Shown: positions 22,550 through 34,810 of the stretch, piece after piece | Layout of the letters: every line of letters begins with the position of its first letter | How positions within the stretch are numbered: position 1 is the first letter of the stretch | Assembly (NCBI GenBank): GCA_025766275.1 | Contig: JAFKAC010000021.1 | Coordinates: 310,001 to 374,000 of the forward strand | Source: Lactarius indigo | Taxonomy: Eukaryota > Basidiomycota > Agaricomycetes > Russulales > Russulaceae | Direction: 5' to 3' | Length of the DNA: 64,000 nucleotides | Notes under the pieces: generated by a model | What the model saw: the letters and a program-made list of their open reading frames with translations, nothing else | Databases searched by the model: none | Told to the model about the DNA's origin: nothing | Program-made: the position numbers and the translations under genes

Positions 22550-23399
22550 TAGCACGAACAGATGAGGACGACGACGATATCCTTCTACACGGTAGCCTGG
22601 ACAGCGAGCGCCGTGCTTAATTGATATTTACTTTCCCTTTTACATACGCCAACGGGCACATACAGTCCCTTTTTTCCTTCTTATGTTTCTTATTGTACAT
22701 AGGTTCAGGAAGTCGATCCCTTTGATAAGGATCTTTAAACTGGGGTGCTTGTGGCCGCTTGTAGAGCGGGAACAGCATCGCTCGTCCACTTATAATGCCG
22801 TCAGTTCCTGGGCTGACTCTCACCCTGTCATCTTTGCGCCCATCAGTCCGAGCTGTGGGAGTCGCGTACAAGTGACGGTGTTGGTTAAAGTCGAGTCCAC
22901 GGTTGTGTCTACCACAGTTCGTGATATCTCATGTGGGGCGCTAGTCGATTTCGCCGAGCCAAGTGGCGGGCATTGAGCTCAGCCTCTCCTTGTCGTCGCC
23001 TTCGCCTTTGGCGCCGTCGTCGTTTCTCCGCTGCCTTACTCGTGGTCCGCTGAGGTGGGGGCTACAGCTACGACCACGGGCACCTCTCTGGTTCAAAATC
23101 CGCTGAATGGTCAGTTTCGAACACGAAGGCGCGGCCGTCGATATGCGTTTATCGCTCCCGCTCAGGCCTGTCAGGTCTGGCGCCGAGTTCCCTGGTCACA
23201 GGTCACCGGTCACCAGTCACCTGGTGGCGGTTATCTCTCTCCTACACGAGGCAAACCAGGCGACGCCAACGTAAACCAAGCGGTGTCTATGTAGACCAGG
23301 CGGTTCCAGAGTAGTATTCCTGGTCAAAAAGCGCCTCCCTTCTTGCGCTCTTGCCAGCCTGCCATCTTCTTTCGTTGTTCTCGTCTCCCCGTTGTCCCC
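22550..23399. other. Intergenic with a dispersed repeat
   Basis: 22620-22860 (tttgataaggatctttaaac and neighbours) recurs in diverged form at 33970-34200. The segment 23190-23235 is rich in direct and inverted cacaggtcaccggtcacc. No gene is recognised. Confidence 0.45.
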
Positions 23400-23650
23400 C
23401 CGGTCCTTCCTCCCTCGTCGACGGCAGATGGTATGCGAATGACTTTACAACCAACTGCAAAATGTGTTTGGGTCATCTTTGGGTTCACGCATTCACGTCC
23501 CCTGTCCTCGAACGCGTCCTTTTGAATTTTCTGGCCATTCGGCGTGCCTCATCACGGAAACCCTCCCCAGGCAGTTGCGAATACCTCGACAACCTTGGCT
23601 CTGGCGTGCTACACGTTGCGTAGGTAGGCCCTGCATTATGAGACTGGTCG
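23400..23650 (+). pseudogene. Fragment of a third seven-helix family gene
   Basis: DFTTNCK followed by VWVIFG (about 23440-23485) matches the NCK/VWLIF exon junction of the neighbours. The stretch 23576-23622 (gcgaatacctcgacaacctt onward) matches the ANTSTTLALALYALR exon of copy 1 at about 18188-18234 over 47 bases with few mismatches. No complete frame remains and flanking exons are not found. A further piece of the same exon lies near 30735-30780. Confidence 0.6.
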
Positions 23651-23929
23651 TCGCCCGGGTGGACAGCTGCGCCTACGAAACCGCCCTCATGACCATGTTG
23701 CTACAGTCAAATCTCACGACGAGCTATTATTGAGTGCAAGCCTACACAGGTATCACCGCCGAAGCCACTGCCATAGGTGGACCCCAAACTACGCCACTGC
23801 CGTCACCACCGCCACGGCGGGGTGCGCGCTAACACAAATCACAAGCGACGACATCGACGACAAACGTGAAAGTGAAGACGGCGACAAAACGAAATCGACC
23901 ACTACGATGAGATGACAACAGCAAGGTGG

Positions 23930-24000
23930 CTGCGACGACGACGACGACGGTGATGGCGGCGGCGGCGGCGGCGGCGATGGCGATGACAGCAGTGGGGATG
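23930..24000. repeat. Trinucleotide microsatellite (GAC/GGC)n
   Basis: Runs of cgacgacgacgacgac followed by ggcggcggcggcggcgg and gatggcgatg. Low complexity; its translations are meaningless repeats. Confidence 0.85.
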
Positions 24001-24567
24001 ACAATGCACATAATGTTAGACTACACCGTTTGCTGTATGTAGCCTACAGTAAAATACAATGTAATTCTGCTTGGTTTTACTTGCATTTTACTTGATCGAG
24101 ATTCCAGTAGATTTATAAGTAATATGCACTCTTGCCGATGTGACATCGATGCTTGATGCCCTGGTAGGCGTCCCATGTAGGGTAACCGTGTCCTTGTTAC
24201 TGTAACCTTTGCCGGTAGCGCTCCGAGACCTGGGGTGCAGGGGCTGCTGGATTCGAGGGGGTTTGTTCAAATTCGCTATTATCGTGACAGTGTCATGGCC
24301 CTCCTTGGTGTTTTCTGCGCGAAAAATCATTAAAATCATCCGGCATCTGCCGTGGAAATTTCGCACCATCACAGGCTTGGTCACCGGCGGTGACGGTGAT
24401 GGAGTGATTCAAGTTGGCGGTGATTCAAGTTGGCGGTGATCCAAGGAGCCCAGTCTATGGCTTTGGGTCATCTGGTTGTTTTATAAGGCTCAAGTATGGT
24501 CCATTTAAACCCTACTTCTTATTAGTGCCCAGGAGTTCCTAGGATCGTGATTGCTATCATCGCTACA
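24001..24567. other. Upstream region of the 24568 gene
   Basis: Holds a 16-bp direct repeat, tgattcaagttggcgg, twice in tandem at 24405-24436. No gene is recognised. A promoter for the following gene must lie here but no TATA element is clear. Confidence 0.5.
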
Positions 24568-25896
24568 ATGGCCCACTACGATATCTTTCGTGATCAGCTT
24601 GCAATTAGGTTCCCCGCCCTCGGACATGCCCTTTGGGACCCGTCTCCAGAGCATCCTTATCAGGTCGTGGGGGTTGGCGACGTTGGCTTCATTAGCTCAG
24701 GCAGATTCAACCGACTCTTCAATATTTTGCTGCCTGCAGACGACCCGTCCCATGATATTTTTGGCGTTCCAGAATACCACGAACCGTTCAAGCCCAAAGT
24801 ATCAGAACATATCAGATCTGGTGTACTTCGTCCCGACAACTTTTGCTCGGCCGGAGTCACCTTGGAGTCCGATGAGTTGGACCAATTTTCCACAAGGTTG
24901 TCGAGATCCACAATTCAGATGCAGCGCCGCTCATATTATTTCAGCCCAAGAGACCCTGGGGAGGTCTCGTTTTCGTGCAGAGGAAATCAAGGCGCAGTAC
25001 TTTGCCTTCCAACACAAGCCGAGAGAAGGAATACCTTATTGGGTCAAGATTTTGGCAAGTGGATGATCGAGCACATCGACGTCTGGTTCGCCTGGAGTCA
25101 GCGCCAAGGATTGGAAATCGCCCAGATGGAAGATATCGTCCTCGTCACTGGGGCCGATCGCACAAAATCTTGGGCTAATATCGCTTTCCTTGGAGGCCAA
25201 GCAGATGCACGGGCATCGTTCGGTGTTGAAGTGGATCATTCCAGAGTCAATTGGAAATTCTCACCTGGCCGCAAAACGGGGGCGATGTGGAATTGGGGAC
25301 CTAGTGGGGAGGTATGATGGCACGCGGTTTTTTTTCCACAACGAATGCTAAAATACTTTTGGCGTAATCTCGTTCGCGCTAGAACCTACCAGAGGAGCAG
25401 TGTATATTTATTCGGGGGTTTCGCGTCCGCAAGCGTGCGATATTGGGGCCCAGGCTTAAAGCGGCGGCGGGACCCAACCCAAACCCCAACGATGACGACT
25501 GTGAGCCAGACGCGGAACTCATATCGATACCAGCTGTACCGAAGGTACGGCGCTCTTTTGGGGCTTTCTAGTCATGGCACTGAGCTTTCACAGTACCGCG
25601 ACCCTCTTCACGTCATACTAGATCACATTGCCGAAGTGAGGGCTGCGGGCACAAGTCATTGTCACTTTCTCTGTACGTTTGGTACTAATATGCGCTGCAT
25701 AGGAGAGACCAAACTGCGATGTGGTCATCGTTCATGATGATGACCTTACAATGATACTTGGTCATCCTGTGAGTAGAAGCTTTTACACTATACTACACCA
25801 ACAGTATTAATATTTTCACTTCTGCAGTCACTAGAAACTCTCCAACCAGATGCACTGTTAAGTCACCTCCGAAGCTCTAAGCCAAGTGATTCATGA
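24568..25896 (+). CDS. Conserved Agaricomycete protein of unknown function (MAHYD family)
   Basis: Exons are 24568-25311, 25383-25544, 25594-25635, 25703-25768 and 25828-25896, giving 360 residues. An optional in-frame 48-nt intron at 24897-24944 would give 344. Segments that I recognise as conserved in many mushroom genomes are MAHYDIFRDQLA, GHALWDPSP, VGDVGFI, LLPADDPSH, DFGKWMIEHIDVWFAW, EDIVLVTGADRTKSWANIAF, NLPEEQCIFIRGFRV, YRDPLHVILDHIAE and DVVIVHDDDL. There is no signal peptide or membrane helix. The family is often found with STAND/NACHT genes, but its role is not established. The upstream in-frame ATG at 24547 is rejected because homologs begin at MAHYD. Its stop TGA (25894-25896) overlaps the first ATG of the following NLR frame as ATGA. 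A decayed copy of the last exon sits near 34345-34420. Confidence 0.8.
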
Positions 25897-28800
25897 GGTT
25901 GTGTTGGGCCCGGGTGAGTTCTCACCTATGTCACAACTTTTCTATTTTTCACGGTGTCCACCCTAAAGATCTACCATCCGGCACAAGTACTGGTTCGGAA
26001 ATAGTTAGGGTAGCTTCCCTTTCAGCCACTTTTGAGAGGAAGTCTGAGTTATATGCTCGTGTCGAGCATGCGTCACTTCCTGATAGCTCTGCGACAGCTT
26101 TGGGAGTATCCGATTTGGAGAGTGGTCGCACGACCACCACGCGCCCTTCCCAGTCTCCTCTCGTTACCAGCGAACTTCCCACCACCGGCACCAGGTCTTC
26201 ACCTCTTCGTGCCCATGCCTCGTCCCCTCGTGTCAACCAAATCCTAGAGGACGCCTTGAGCCAGTACAAGGAAAAGACCGGGAAAGACCTTTCAGACAGC
26301 CGGCTTGCCAAAGAGCTACAAACCTGCGACTCCATTGAAGCCGTCCTGGACATAATTCAACATCAATCCGAGGCATTTCAGAAGGTCAGGGATGGCAATA
26401 AGAAGTTGATGAAGTGGATCGGTTCGTCGGCGCACATCCTCTACACGATTTCCGCGACTCTTGGCAACGGCATCGGCGTGGTACGTATCAGGAAAACGAT
26501 TTGATGTGTGTTCTAACACCACGTACAGGCGGTTCCTTCTGCGAAAGCAGTCTTTACTGGAATTGATGTCCTCCTCGCTGTTCGTTTATCTAGCTTTCCT
26601 TTTGTCGACATTTTTGATATTTTAATAGGCAGCGAAAGATGTTCAAGAGAGCTACGACGCGCTCGTCGACCTGTTTGAGCGCGTTCAATTCTTCCTCAAG
26701 CGCCTTGCGATTTATCTGATGATTCCACCGACCCATGATATGTGTCAAATACTCGTGAAAATCATGGCCGAGCTGATCGCTATACTTTCCATCGCGACAA
26801 ACGAGATGCAAAACAGTCGAGAAAGTAAGTTGTTTCTGCGAGCTATAATCAATTGGCATTTGACGCTCTCGGATTGAATCAGAAACCTATCTCAAGCAGC
26901 TACTGGGGAGGGCAGATATCGAGGACGCCCTAAAGAAATTGGATAGCCTGACACAGGAGGAGATTCGAATGGCGACAGCTCATGTTCTGAAAATCAAATA
27001 TGGTGCGCGGTCTCATTGAAGAGCACCGGCTCTTCGCTGAGCATTTGTCCTACTAGATGCCAAGAAGACCAATGAGACTATGCAACGGACAATAATGATG
27101 GACGGAATACATTGTTCGTAGTCTGCTCTCTACATCACCTTCGCTGTGGAGACCGAAATTTTGCCGCAGGGAACAAGATAGAAAAGAATATTCGAAGATG
27201 GTTTTCCCCGCCGGACCCGTCTGTAAATTACAACTTCGCGTGCAGGGCTTACCAAGTAGGAACTGCTGCGTGGTTCTTTGAAGGCAGCGTATTCAAGGAA
27301 TGGGAATTAGTCGGTTCCCTCCTCTGGATACACGGAAAACGTGCGTTCCTCCTATCTTTCATTGCTCAATTCCTGATGGTTTCCCCGTTTTCGTAGCCGG
27401 CTCAGGGAAGAGCATTCTTTCGTTCGTTATTTTCCCGCTATCATCTCCAATCACGGGAACTCATATTGGCTGAAGCTCTGCGATTATCAAACACGTAATA
27501 TCGTTACGCGATGCCGCCTCCTTGGGATATTTCTTCTTTGACTTTCGAGACAAGGAAAAAAAGCAAGACGCTCGCAACTTTCTCACCTCTCTTCTCATCC
27601 AACTTTCTGCCCGCTCGAACCCTTGTCGCAATATAATTTTCGATACTTATTCAACACACGGGAAGGGCACGCAACAACCCAGCATTGGCGCATTGACGAA
27701 ATGTCTTCACGAGATGCTCTTTGTCGTGGCACAACAACCAATTTACATTGTCATTGATGCACTCGACGAGTGTCCCAACACTTCTGGGCGGTCAGCCCCA
27801 CGAGCGGTACTTCTTGATATTCTGGAGGACCTTGTCAACCTGCGTATTCCGAACTTGCACATATGTGTTACTAGCCGCCCGGAGATCGACATCAAGGTTG
27901 TTCTCGAGCCACTTGCCTATTGTGCTGTTTCACTTCACGATGAACGTGGACAAAAGCAGGGCATTTCCGACTACGTGAACACCGTCGTAAACTCGGACAG
28001 GAAGATGCGAAGATGGCGGGACGGGGATAAGAAGCTGGTTGTCGAGGTGCTGTCCGGAAAAGCGGACGGAATGTAAGAGCATTGCCCAATCCTCGGCGAT
28101 AGGTCCTCTCATCCTCTTCACACAGGTTTCAATGGGTATACTGTCAGCTAGAGGCGCTACATCATTGTATCTCTGCGAGCATTCGGCAGATGCTCGATCA
28201 GTTGCCCGACTCGTTGGACGAGACGTATGCGCGCGCACTCAGTCGAATCCCCCAAGCGAAGCGAGCACACGCCTATCGTCTACTTGCAGTGCCTCACGGC
28301 GGCTGTCCGTCCTCTTCGTGTTGAAGAGCTTGCAGAAATACTTGCATTCGAGTTCGATACAGTTCAGGGAGCAGTTCCGAGTTACCGCGCGGATTGGGGG
28401 TCGAATGACCAAGAACAAGCCGTGCTATCCACATGCCCAAGTTTGATCTCCATTGTCCACGACAACGGTTCTCGGGTCGTCCAGTTTTCGCACGTCTCCG
28501 TGAAGGAGTTCTTGACGTTGGTTTGCCTCACATCCCCACTCGAAAACGTCTCCCGGTATCAGATCAATTCCGGACCTGCGCATACAATTCTCGCTCAGGC
28601 CTGCCTCGGATCTCTCCTTCATTTGGACGATCACACCAATGAAGAGACCGCCAAGAGCTTCCCTTTGGCGAAATATGCGGCTCAACACTGGGTCACGCAT
28701 GCTCAATTCGAGGACGTCGCATCACGTGTGAAGGATGGGATGGAGTCTCTCTTTGACTGGGACAAACCTCATTTTGCGAAATGGGTTCAGATATACAACA

Positions 28801-30399
28801 TAGACCACCGACCCTATCGGACCCATCGTGATTTCCCCCCAACGATACCTACCCCCTTGTACTACACCGCACTTTGTGGGTTCCATGACCTGGTTGAACA
28901 CCTTGCCATCAAACACCCGGAGCACGTAAATGCCGTCGGCGGCTGGTACGAATTTCCTCTGCTTGCAGCGCTGGGCAGGAAACACATCAAGGTTGCGGAG
29001 ATCTTACTTGAGCACGGGGCAAACGTTAATTCTCTGAACGACGAGGGCAGTGCCCTGTTGTATCCCCTGATCGGGGACAGTGATAGCGACGATGGCGAAA
29101 CTCTCCATGTTGTACGGCTTTTACTAGAGCACGGCGCGGATTTGAACACGCAGACAACAAATGACTGGACCCCGTTACATGCGGCAGCTTTCTGTGGGAG
29201 GCTTGAGGTCGTACAGGTGCTTATCTTGCATTTATTTATCAAAAAGGACTCCACTGAAATTCTAGGAACATAGATACTTCTCGACCATGGTGCAAACGCG
29301 AGCATGGAGAACGACCAGGAGAGAGACGCCGTTGCACCTAGTGACACGAGGCGAATATAAGTCCAAAGAAGACGGTGTCGGCGTTGCACGGCTATTGCTA
29401 GAGCATGGCCTGGATGTCAATGCAAGGACGAAGAACAAGGACCACCCCGCTACACTTAGCAGTTTTCTGGGGGAGGTTCGAAATTGTACGGGTACTTCTC
29501 AAGCACGGTGCAAACCCGAACGCAGAGAACAAGCATTACGAGACTCCATTGCACCTAGTTTCACGGGGTGAATACGACTCAAGAGAACACGGTTTCGAAT
29601 ATTGCATGGTCCTTGCTGGGGCGCGACACGGGTGTCGACACACGGAAGGAGTACAACACCACCCCATTACATTCAGCGGCTTTCAGGTGGATGCTCGAGA
29701 TCACCAGGGTGCTTCTCGATTGTGGTGCAATCGTGAACGCGAAGAACGACCAGGGAGAGACACCATTGCATCTAGTTTCACGAGGCGAATATTACTTCCA
29801 GGAATATGGTGTTGGCATTGCACGGATATTGCTGGAGCGTGGCGCGGATGTGAACGCACAGAGCAAGAACAAGTCCACCCCGTTGCATTCAGCAGTTTTT
29901 AATGGAAGGCTCGAGATCACAAAGCTACTTCTCGACTATGGTGCAGTCGCAGGACGCGATGAACGACCAGGGAGAGACACCGTTGCATCTAGCGTCAAGA
30001 GGTGAATATGACTTCCAGGAACGTGGTGTTGGAATTGCACGGCTCTTGCTCGAGCGCGGTGTAGATGTCAACGCCGCAGACAAGGGTCAAAACACTCCAT
30101 TACATTCTGCCTCCTATCTTGGGAGGCTCGAGGACCGTACAGGTGTTGCTCTACCATGGCGCAACAACCAGTTCAGAGAACGACCAAGCACGGACCCCGT
30201 TGCATCTAGTGTTACAAGGTAGCTATTGGTTCCAAGACGATGGCCTCGGCGTTGCCAAGCTCCTATTGGAGTATGGGCGGATATGAACGCACAAGATCAG
30301 GATCATGCAACCCCACTACACTTAGCGTGCTGCCGTGGACGGCTTGAGATTGCAAGGGTGCTGCTCGACTACGATGCAAATGCGCAAACGAAGAACTAA
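25893..30399 (+). pseudogene. STAND/NLR: Goodbye-like domain, NACHT, ankyrin repeats (frameshifted)
   Basis: The N-terminal frame is open from the ATG at 25893. It reaches a Goodbye-type helical domain from about 26235 (VNQILEDALSQYKEKTGKDL, then KWIGSSAHILYTISATLG). Later exons give YDALVDLFERVQFFLKRLA, LGRADIEDALKKLD and RRWFSPPDPSVNYN. The NACHT follows. Walker A is HGKPGSGKS, split by the intron ending 27396; Walker B is IYIVIDALDEC; a sensor-like TSRPEID follows. Then come FQWVYCQLEAL, a winged-helix-like region (RPLRVEELAEIL, VVQFSHVSVKEFL) and AAQHWVTHAQFE. At least ten ankyrin-like repeats occupy 28850-30399. Such proteins are intracellular NTP switches linked to allorecognition. Net +1 shifts occur near 28283, 29305, 29440, 29600, 29950 and 30130, plus one -1 near 30275. 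The ATPase motifs themselves are intact. The true N-terminus is uncertain: an intron near 25915-25970 is possible. Confidence 0.78.
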
Positions 30400-31354
30400 T
30401 CTGGTGAGTATTCTTCCTACGAACAGAGTTTCGGTGTTACTACTAGAGAATGGAAATATCTCTCTGATCACCTTCGACCGTGCATTTCTGTGGAATACTG
30501 GAAGTTTGCATTGGTCGTTCCAAGATGTGGAGGGAACAGTCCTGTCAGAATCGGATGAAGCCTGAAATTGCTTAGGTTTTCAGTCAAACCCGGATGACCG
30601 CGGTCACGGTGGTCCGGTGCATGTGGACGGTAACAAAACGATAGTATCCGAAGGCAGCCTCTCATGTTCAGCCTCGAACCTCAAGGTCTCAAGTGTTACG
30701 AGAGTCCAATGCTGATATTCTGAAACTGCGAGGGAGTTTAATGGCCCTGTCTCTGGCGCTCTATGAGTTGCGTAGGTGGGCTCAGTGTCGTGGTCGTTGC
30801 CAGTGCAGATTTGCGCACGTGGCCGGCGCCGGAACTGTAGTTTATGCACCGGTTCGAGGTGCGAGATCTCGAGCCAGACGACGCCAGATACCAAATCCGG
30901 TATCGGTCGCGACAAATCTGCGACGATAGGCATGATGAAGGGTCGTCAGATCTGGTATCAGACCGTGAGGACGATATTCCGCACATGGAACTGGTAGCTG
31001 TCGAAATGAAGTGCTTGCAATGCGCTGCTGAAGAAGCTAGAAATAATGTTTGGTACTTTTTGTGTAGGCCAGGGAACGACAGCACTCGTATCACTACTCA
31101 CTACGCAGGTATGATAATACGTGGTCACGAAGAGGTCGAGAATGCCAGGCTGTAGTATAAAGGTAACGAAAGGTCTCAAAAACTGGCTTTGAAAGCAATC
31201 TCCAGCATCTCCAGAGTCGCGCCATAAAAGTGCTAAGGACCCTACGCGCTCGATTCCGACGTTCGACTTTGGCTTTGAGGAAGAATGATACTTGCACCCT
31301 TCAGCAAGAAGGTCTGTCAATCCTAGGAGCCGCTGAACAGGTGCAAGTGACTTA
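30400..31354. other. Intergenic with relics
   Basis: 30735-30780 matches a transmembrane exon of the seven-helix family (ALSLALYELRR). 31030-31110 (gccagggaacgacag and neighbours) matches the reverse complement of about 45225-45306. The DUF6534 duplication on - therefore continues about 0.3 kb past the gene end. No complete gene is present. Confidence 0.5.
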
Positions 31355-33420
31355 TCATACCGGTTTTGGAACTTCGAAAGTAAGCCCTACATCGTGGTCA
31401 GATTTGTTCTGTGAAAAGTCCGGTGCGGTCGAATGGTGCACAGCGACGGAGACACCAGTTTGCCTGGATTTAGACCCGTAGGCTTCGCTCGGTGGACTAA
31501 TTCGGATCGAAGACAGGTTGCCAGTGAACGCGTTTTCCGTGTTGCTGGGGTCGGACCGCTCACGGAGGTAAGTCCCGACTGTTCAGCCTGAAGTGGAGAC
31601 GGTGAGAAGTTGGATCCACGATAACACACTGAATGGACTCCTCACATGGCAAGCAAAGAGTTTATACTGCCTATGAGATAATGTCAGTTGGCCATCTCTG
31701 CCCTTAATGTCACCGTAAACGTACATTTACCCATCACCCATAAGAATGCCAGCCAAATCATAGACGGTGAAGCTACGAACTAGTCGTAAAATGAGAAATT
31801 CTCGAATGGGAAAGATTGCGACTGAAAATTCTTACAGGTGATGATCGCGGCGATACCAAGGAGGACTAGGTCATGTTAATTTGAGGCCATAGGTCAACGT
31901 AGACGGGGGGCTCACCTTGTCAGCAAACCCGAATTGATACTGTAAGCCATCAAGGTCATGATCAAGGAATCAGTTCTGTGCGTTAACCCTCAGTCAGGTC
32001 GACGGCATATACATCAAAAGGACGAGCTTGCTTTGAGAACCCGGTCTTCTTACGGTAGAGAGACCAGCACATCGCCGTAGCGATCAACAAGTCCGCCGCG
32101 GCGATTGCAGTCATTCCTACGCACGGATCCCACTATTAGGCTGTCAGCTTGAGTGACCATGGTGACTGTAGTCTAAGTTGGAACGTACAACTAACGGGTG
32201 GAGCTCAGAGAATCGCCCGACAGCGAACCTAAAGATGGGTTTCAATTTAGTTGCTACACAAAAGAAAGAGCGATACCTACTCTTTAGCGGTGAAGACTAG
32301 CACGCGAAGTTCATAGACAAAACAAAGAACGAAAAGCAGGCAACTCACAAAATCCGAAGGCTCCAAAGAACGCGAAGGAAGATAATTATGCATGTACCTC
32401 CTAGAGGATAACAGGAGCACTTACAGAAAGCAATAGCGACTAATGTCACCTGCGAGACCATAATATTAAACAGTGCTTCGGTGAGCCAGCTACGATAGCT
32501 TACGATGAAGATGGGGCAAATAATACTTTGGCTTACTGATAGAGAACGAAGTTGTAGCTTAGAAGTGCAGTAAACACCAATAAACTTACATATGTAAACT
32601 CGTCTTGCGTAAAAGCTTCGCTGCGTTAGGACTATTAGCAGGTTGAAACAGTGCAAACGACGAACAGCTGCACGGAAGCGCCAACGAATGCCTATAGTGA
32701 TCATTAGTGGGTACGTGATAGGTCATCGAATATAACGCACTCCGATTGCGACCTGAATCTACATCAGGCGGAAGGATCGTGAGCAGCTATGGAGGTAAGG
32801 TGCTTCCTGAGTTTATGCACCTTCATGGGCCTGAGGAACAGATCAGAAATTGCCTAACCACGTCCCAAAGTGGGTCGACTCACCACACAATGTAGTCCAG
32901 ACTTTCAATATTGCCGAAGTTAATGACCAGGTACCTATAATAATGAGTACCCGGAGGACGATGTGCGTATTGTGGCCTCACCAATAGATCGCATAAGAGC
33001 ACGCAATTGTATTTAAGGCATCCATCGTCCTGATGAAAACATTGCAACCTGGATGGCGAAGGGACACGAGAAACACTACGCACGTTACGAATACGACGAA
33101 GAACTTGAGTGTCTTTGGGTCTCTCTTCCGATAATGCCTGGGACTGGTCAGTTTGTCGCATCAGGAGACAAGGACGACTTACCAGAAGTATATCCATCTG
33201 CAAGAACAGGAAATTGGGCAAGTCAGTGCAAGAAGGAATGACGCGTCACTCGGACTCACGTCTGCGCAAGTGTCAAACCAAAGAGCCTACAAGTTTAATG
33301 GATCAGGAGAAATGCTGGTAAGGGAAGAGCCCAAGGAAACACTCACGTAGTACAGACAATCAGCCCGATGAAAGCTGCCCCGAAGGAAGTGCGGATGTCG
33401 ACGATAGGAGGGCTAGACAT
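31355..33420 (-). pseudogene. DUF6534-type membrane protein (copy A, two frameshifts)
   Basis: Read on -, the gene starts MSSPPIVDIRTSFGAAFIG and follows the same exon chain, about 21 short exons, as copies B and C. It includes WIYFW, YLVINFGNIESLDYIVW, FYARRVYI, SQSIICPIFI, CVGMTAIAAADLLIA, MAYSINSGLL, PSMIWLAFLWVMGK and SLLA. The tail has SKSRQTGVSVAVHHS and ends FEVPKPV. Two net +1 changes break the frame. One is an extra C at about 31855 in the exon reading SLLGTAAII in copy B. The other is an extra T at about 31572 in the exon LNSRDYIRER. Splice borders are otherwise good, including the GC-AG intron. The predicted product is a seven-helix membrane protein of unknown function. Confidence 0.78.
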
Positions 33421-33453
33421 GTTGATGCAGTCATGCTAGGTCGTATTTCCGAG

Positions 33454-33463
33454 AATATATAAG
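33454..33463 (-). promoter_or_regulatory. TATA box of DUF6534 copy A
   Basis: On -, cttatatatt lies 34-43 bp before the start codon. Copies B and C have ttatata-type boxes at nearly the same distance (36630-36637; 42786-42792). Confidence 0.6.
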
Positions 33464-33969
33464 CTCTCCCCAAATATGTTTGGCAGCGTTTAGGCAGAGA
33501 GAATTGAAAAATGATAATGAAATGAGGGTGCAAGCGAGGGAATAGAAATCAGGGGAGGCGCAACCATGATAGGCTGCTTTCCCCGCACCAGTACACCAGA
33601 GGAGACTCCGCCGAGAGGACACGGATTCACGGACGCAAAGAAGACTCGGATACAAATAGGGCGCTCGCGGATGTAGTACTAAATGCAAATTGAATTACAG
33701 TAGGAGTGGAAAAAAAAATTTGATTAGAATGTGGCGATCATTTGAGCTAGTTTAGGAAGAAGTGCCCGCAATCATAGAGACAGATTTTTTGGGTTAGCCA
33801 ACTTTGGGTTAGCACTTTGCCGATGCGAAGTAATAACAACAACTATTGCCAACGCCAGTCCCCCATGGATCCTCTCCAGTCGACTCTCTGATACTCCAGG
33901 GCCATGGTTAGACGGAAAAAACAGATTACGCGTGTCCCGCGTCGATTTTGCCTTCTCTCTCGATACGTG
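33464..33969. other. Upstream of DUF6534 copy A
   Basis: No gene is recognised. The sequence is A/T- and purine-rich. Confidence 0.4.
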
Positions 33970-34810
33970 TCATTTGCTTTCCCTTTACCCACACGCACAT
34001 ATACAATCATTTTTTCCCTTCTTATTTTTCTCAATCGGACACCGTCTAGGAAGATATCTAGTCATTTGATAAGGATCTTTGACTCATTTTCTAAAAGCTC
34101 CTTGGCTGCTTGTGGGACACAGACTCGGAACGCTCAGTATCATCAGGTCCCGAGCTTGGCCTCCCTCTTCCCCTTGTCAGGCCTTACCTCACCTGGAGAC
34201 GCGCACAGGTGGTCGTTTTGGAGGAACTCGACAATGATAGGTCCAATGAGGGCTGTCATGCACGGTGCGTAATTCAAATACCAAGTCAAGTATCGACTTC
34301 ATAGCTTGCACTGGACTGACTGCATTGATATTTTTCGCGCCTGCAGTCACTCGAGGCTCTCCTGACTATATGTAGGGTTAAGTTCCAGTGCTTCCGAGGC
34401 TCCAAGCTAAGTGATTCACGAAGTTAGGTGAGTTCTTACCCGGGTACAACCTTGCTGTTATTCACGGCTTCCACCACTTTTGAAAAGAATTTATGTTCGT
34501 TGGCATGCCTGCGTCGCTTCTGATAGCTTTGAGAATTTCTGATTCGGAAAGTGGCCATACCGATCACTGCTTGCTTTCTCCAGTACCTCTCTTGCTACCA
34601 GCGAAATTCCCGCTACTGGCACCATTACACCACGTCTTCGCCTTTCCACGCCCCCAACTACTTAATTCATGTACCGAGTTCTGCCCGCAGCCACATCTTA
34701 TGCGCATTCTCTGTGACCCTTGGCAACGGTGTTGCCAGGTAAATCACGAGACGTTAAGCCGCTCTTGCTGACATATGTCACTACAGACATTCCCATCTTT
34801 GAATACGACT
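33970..34810 (+). pseudogene. Decayed duplicate of the MAHYD-NLR junction
   Basis: 34340-34425 matches the last intron and exon of the 24568 gene (cctgcagTCACTCGAG...; the end corresponds to agtgattcatgag but reads agtgattcacgaa). 34430-34680 matches 25915-26240 upstream of the Goodbye domain. 34711-34810 matches the end of the Goodbye exon (TLGNGV) and the next exon start. 33970-34200 additionally matches 22620-22860. Frames are lost and the NLR ATG has mutated to ACG. NACHT and ankyrin parts are absent. Confidence 0.65.

Noticed and set aside
24547..24567. Upstream ATG as start of the MAHYD protein
   Set aside because: It would add MIAIIAT before the conserved MAHYD start; homologs known to me begin at MAHYD.
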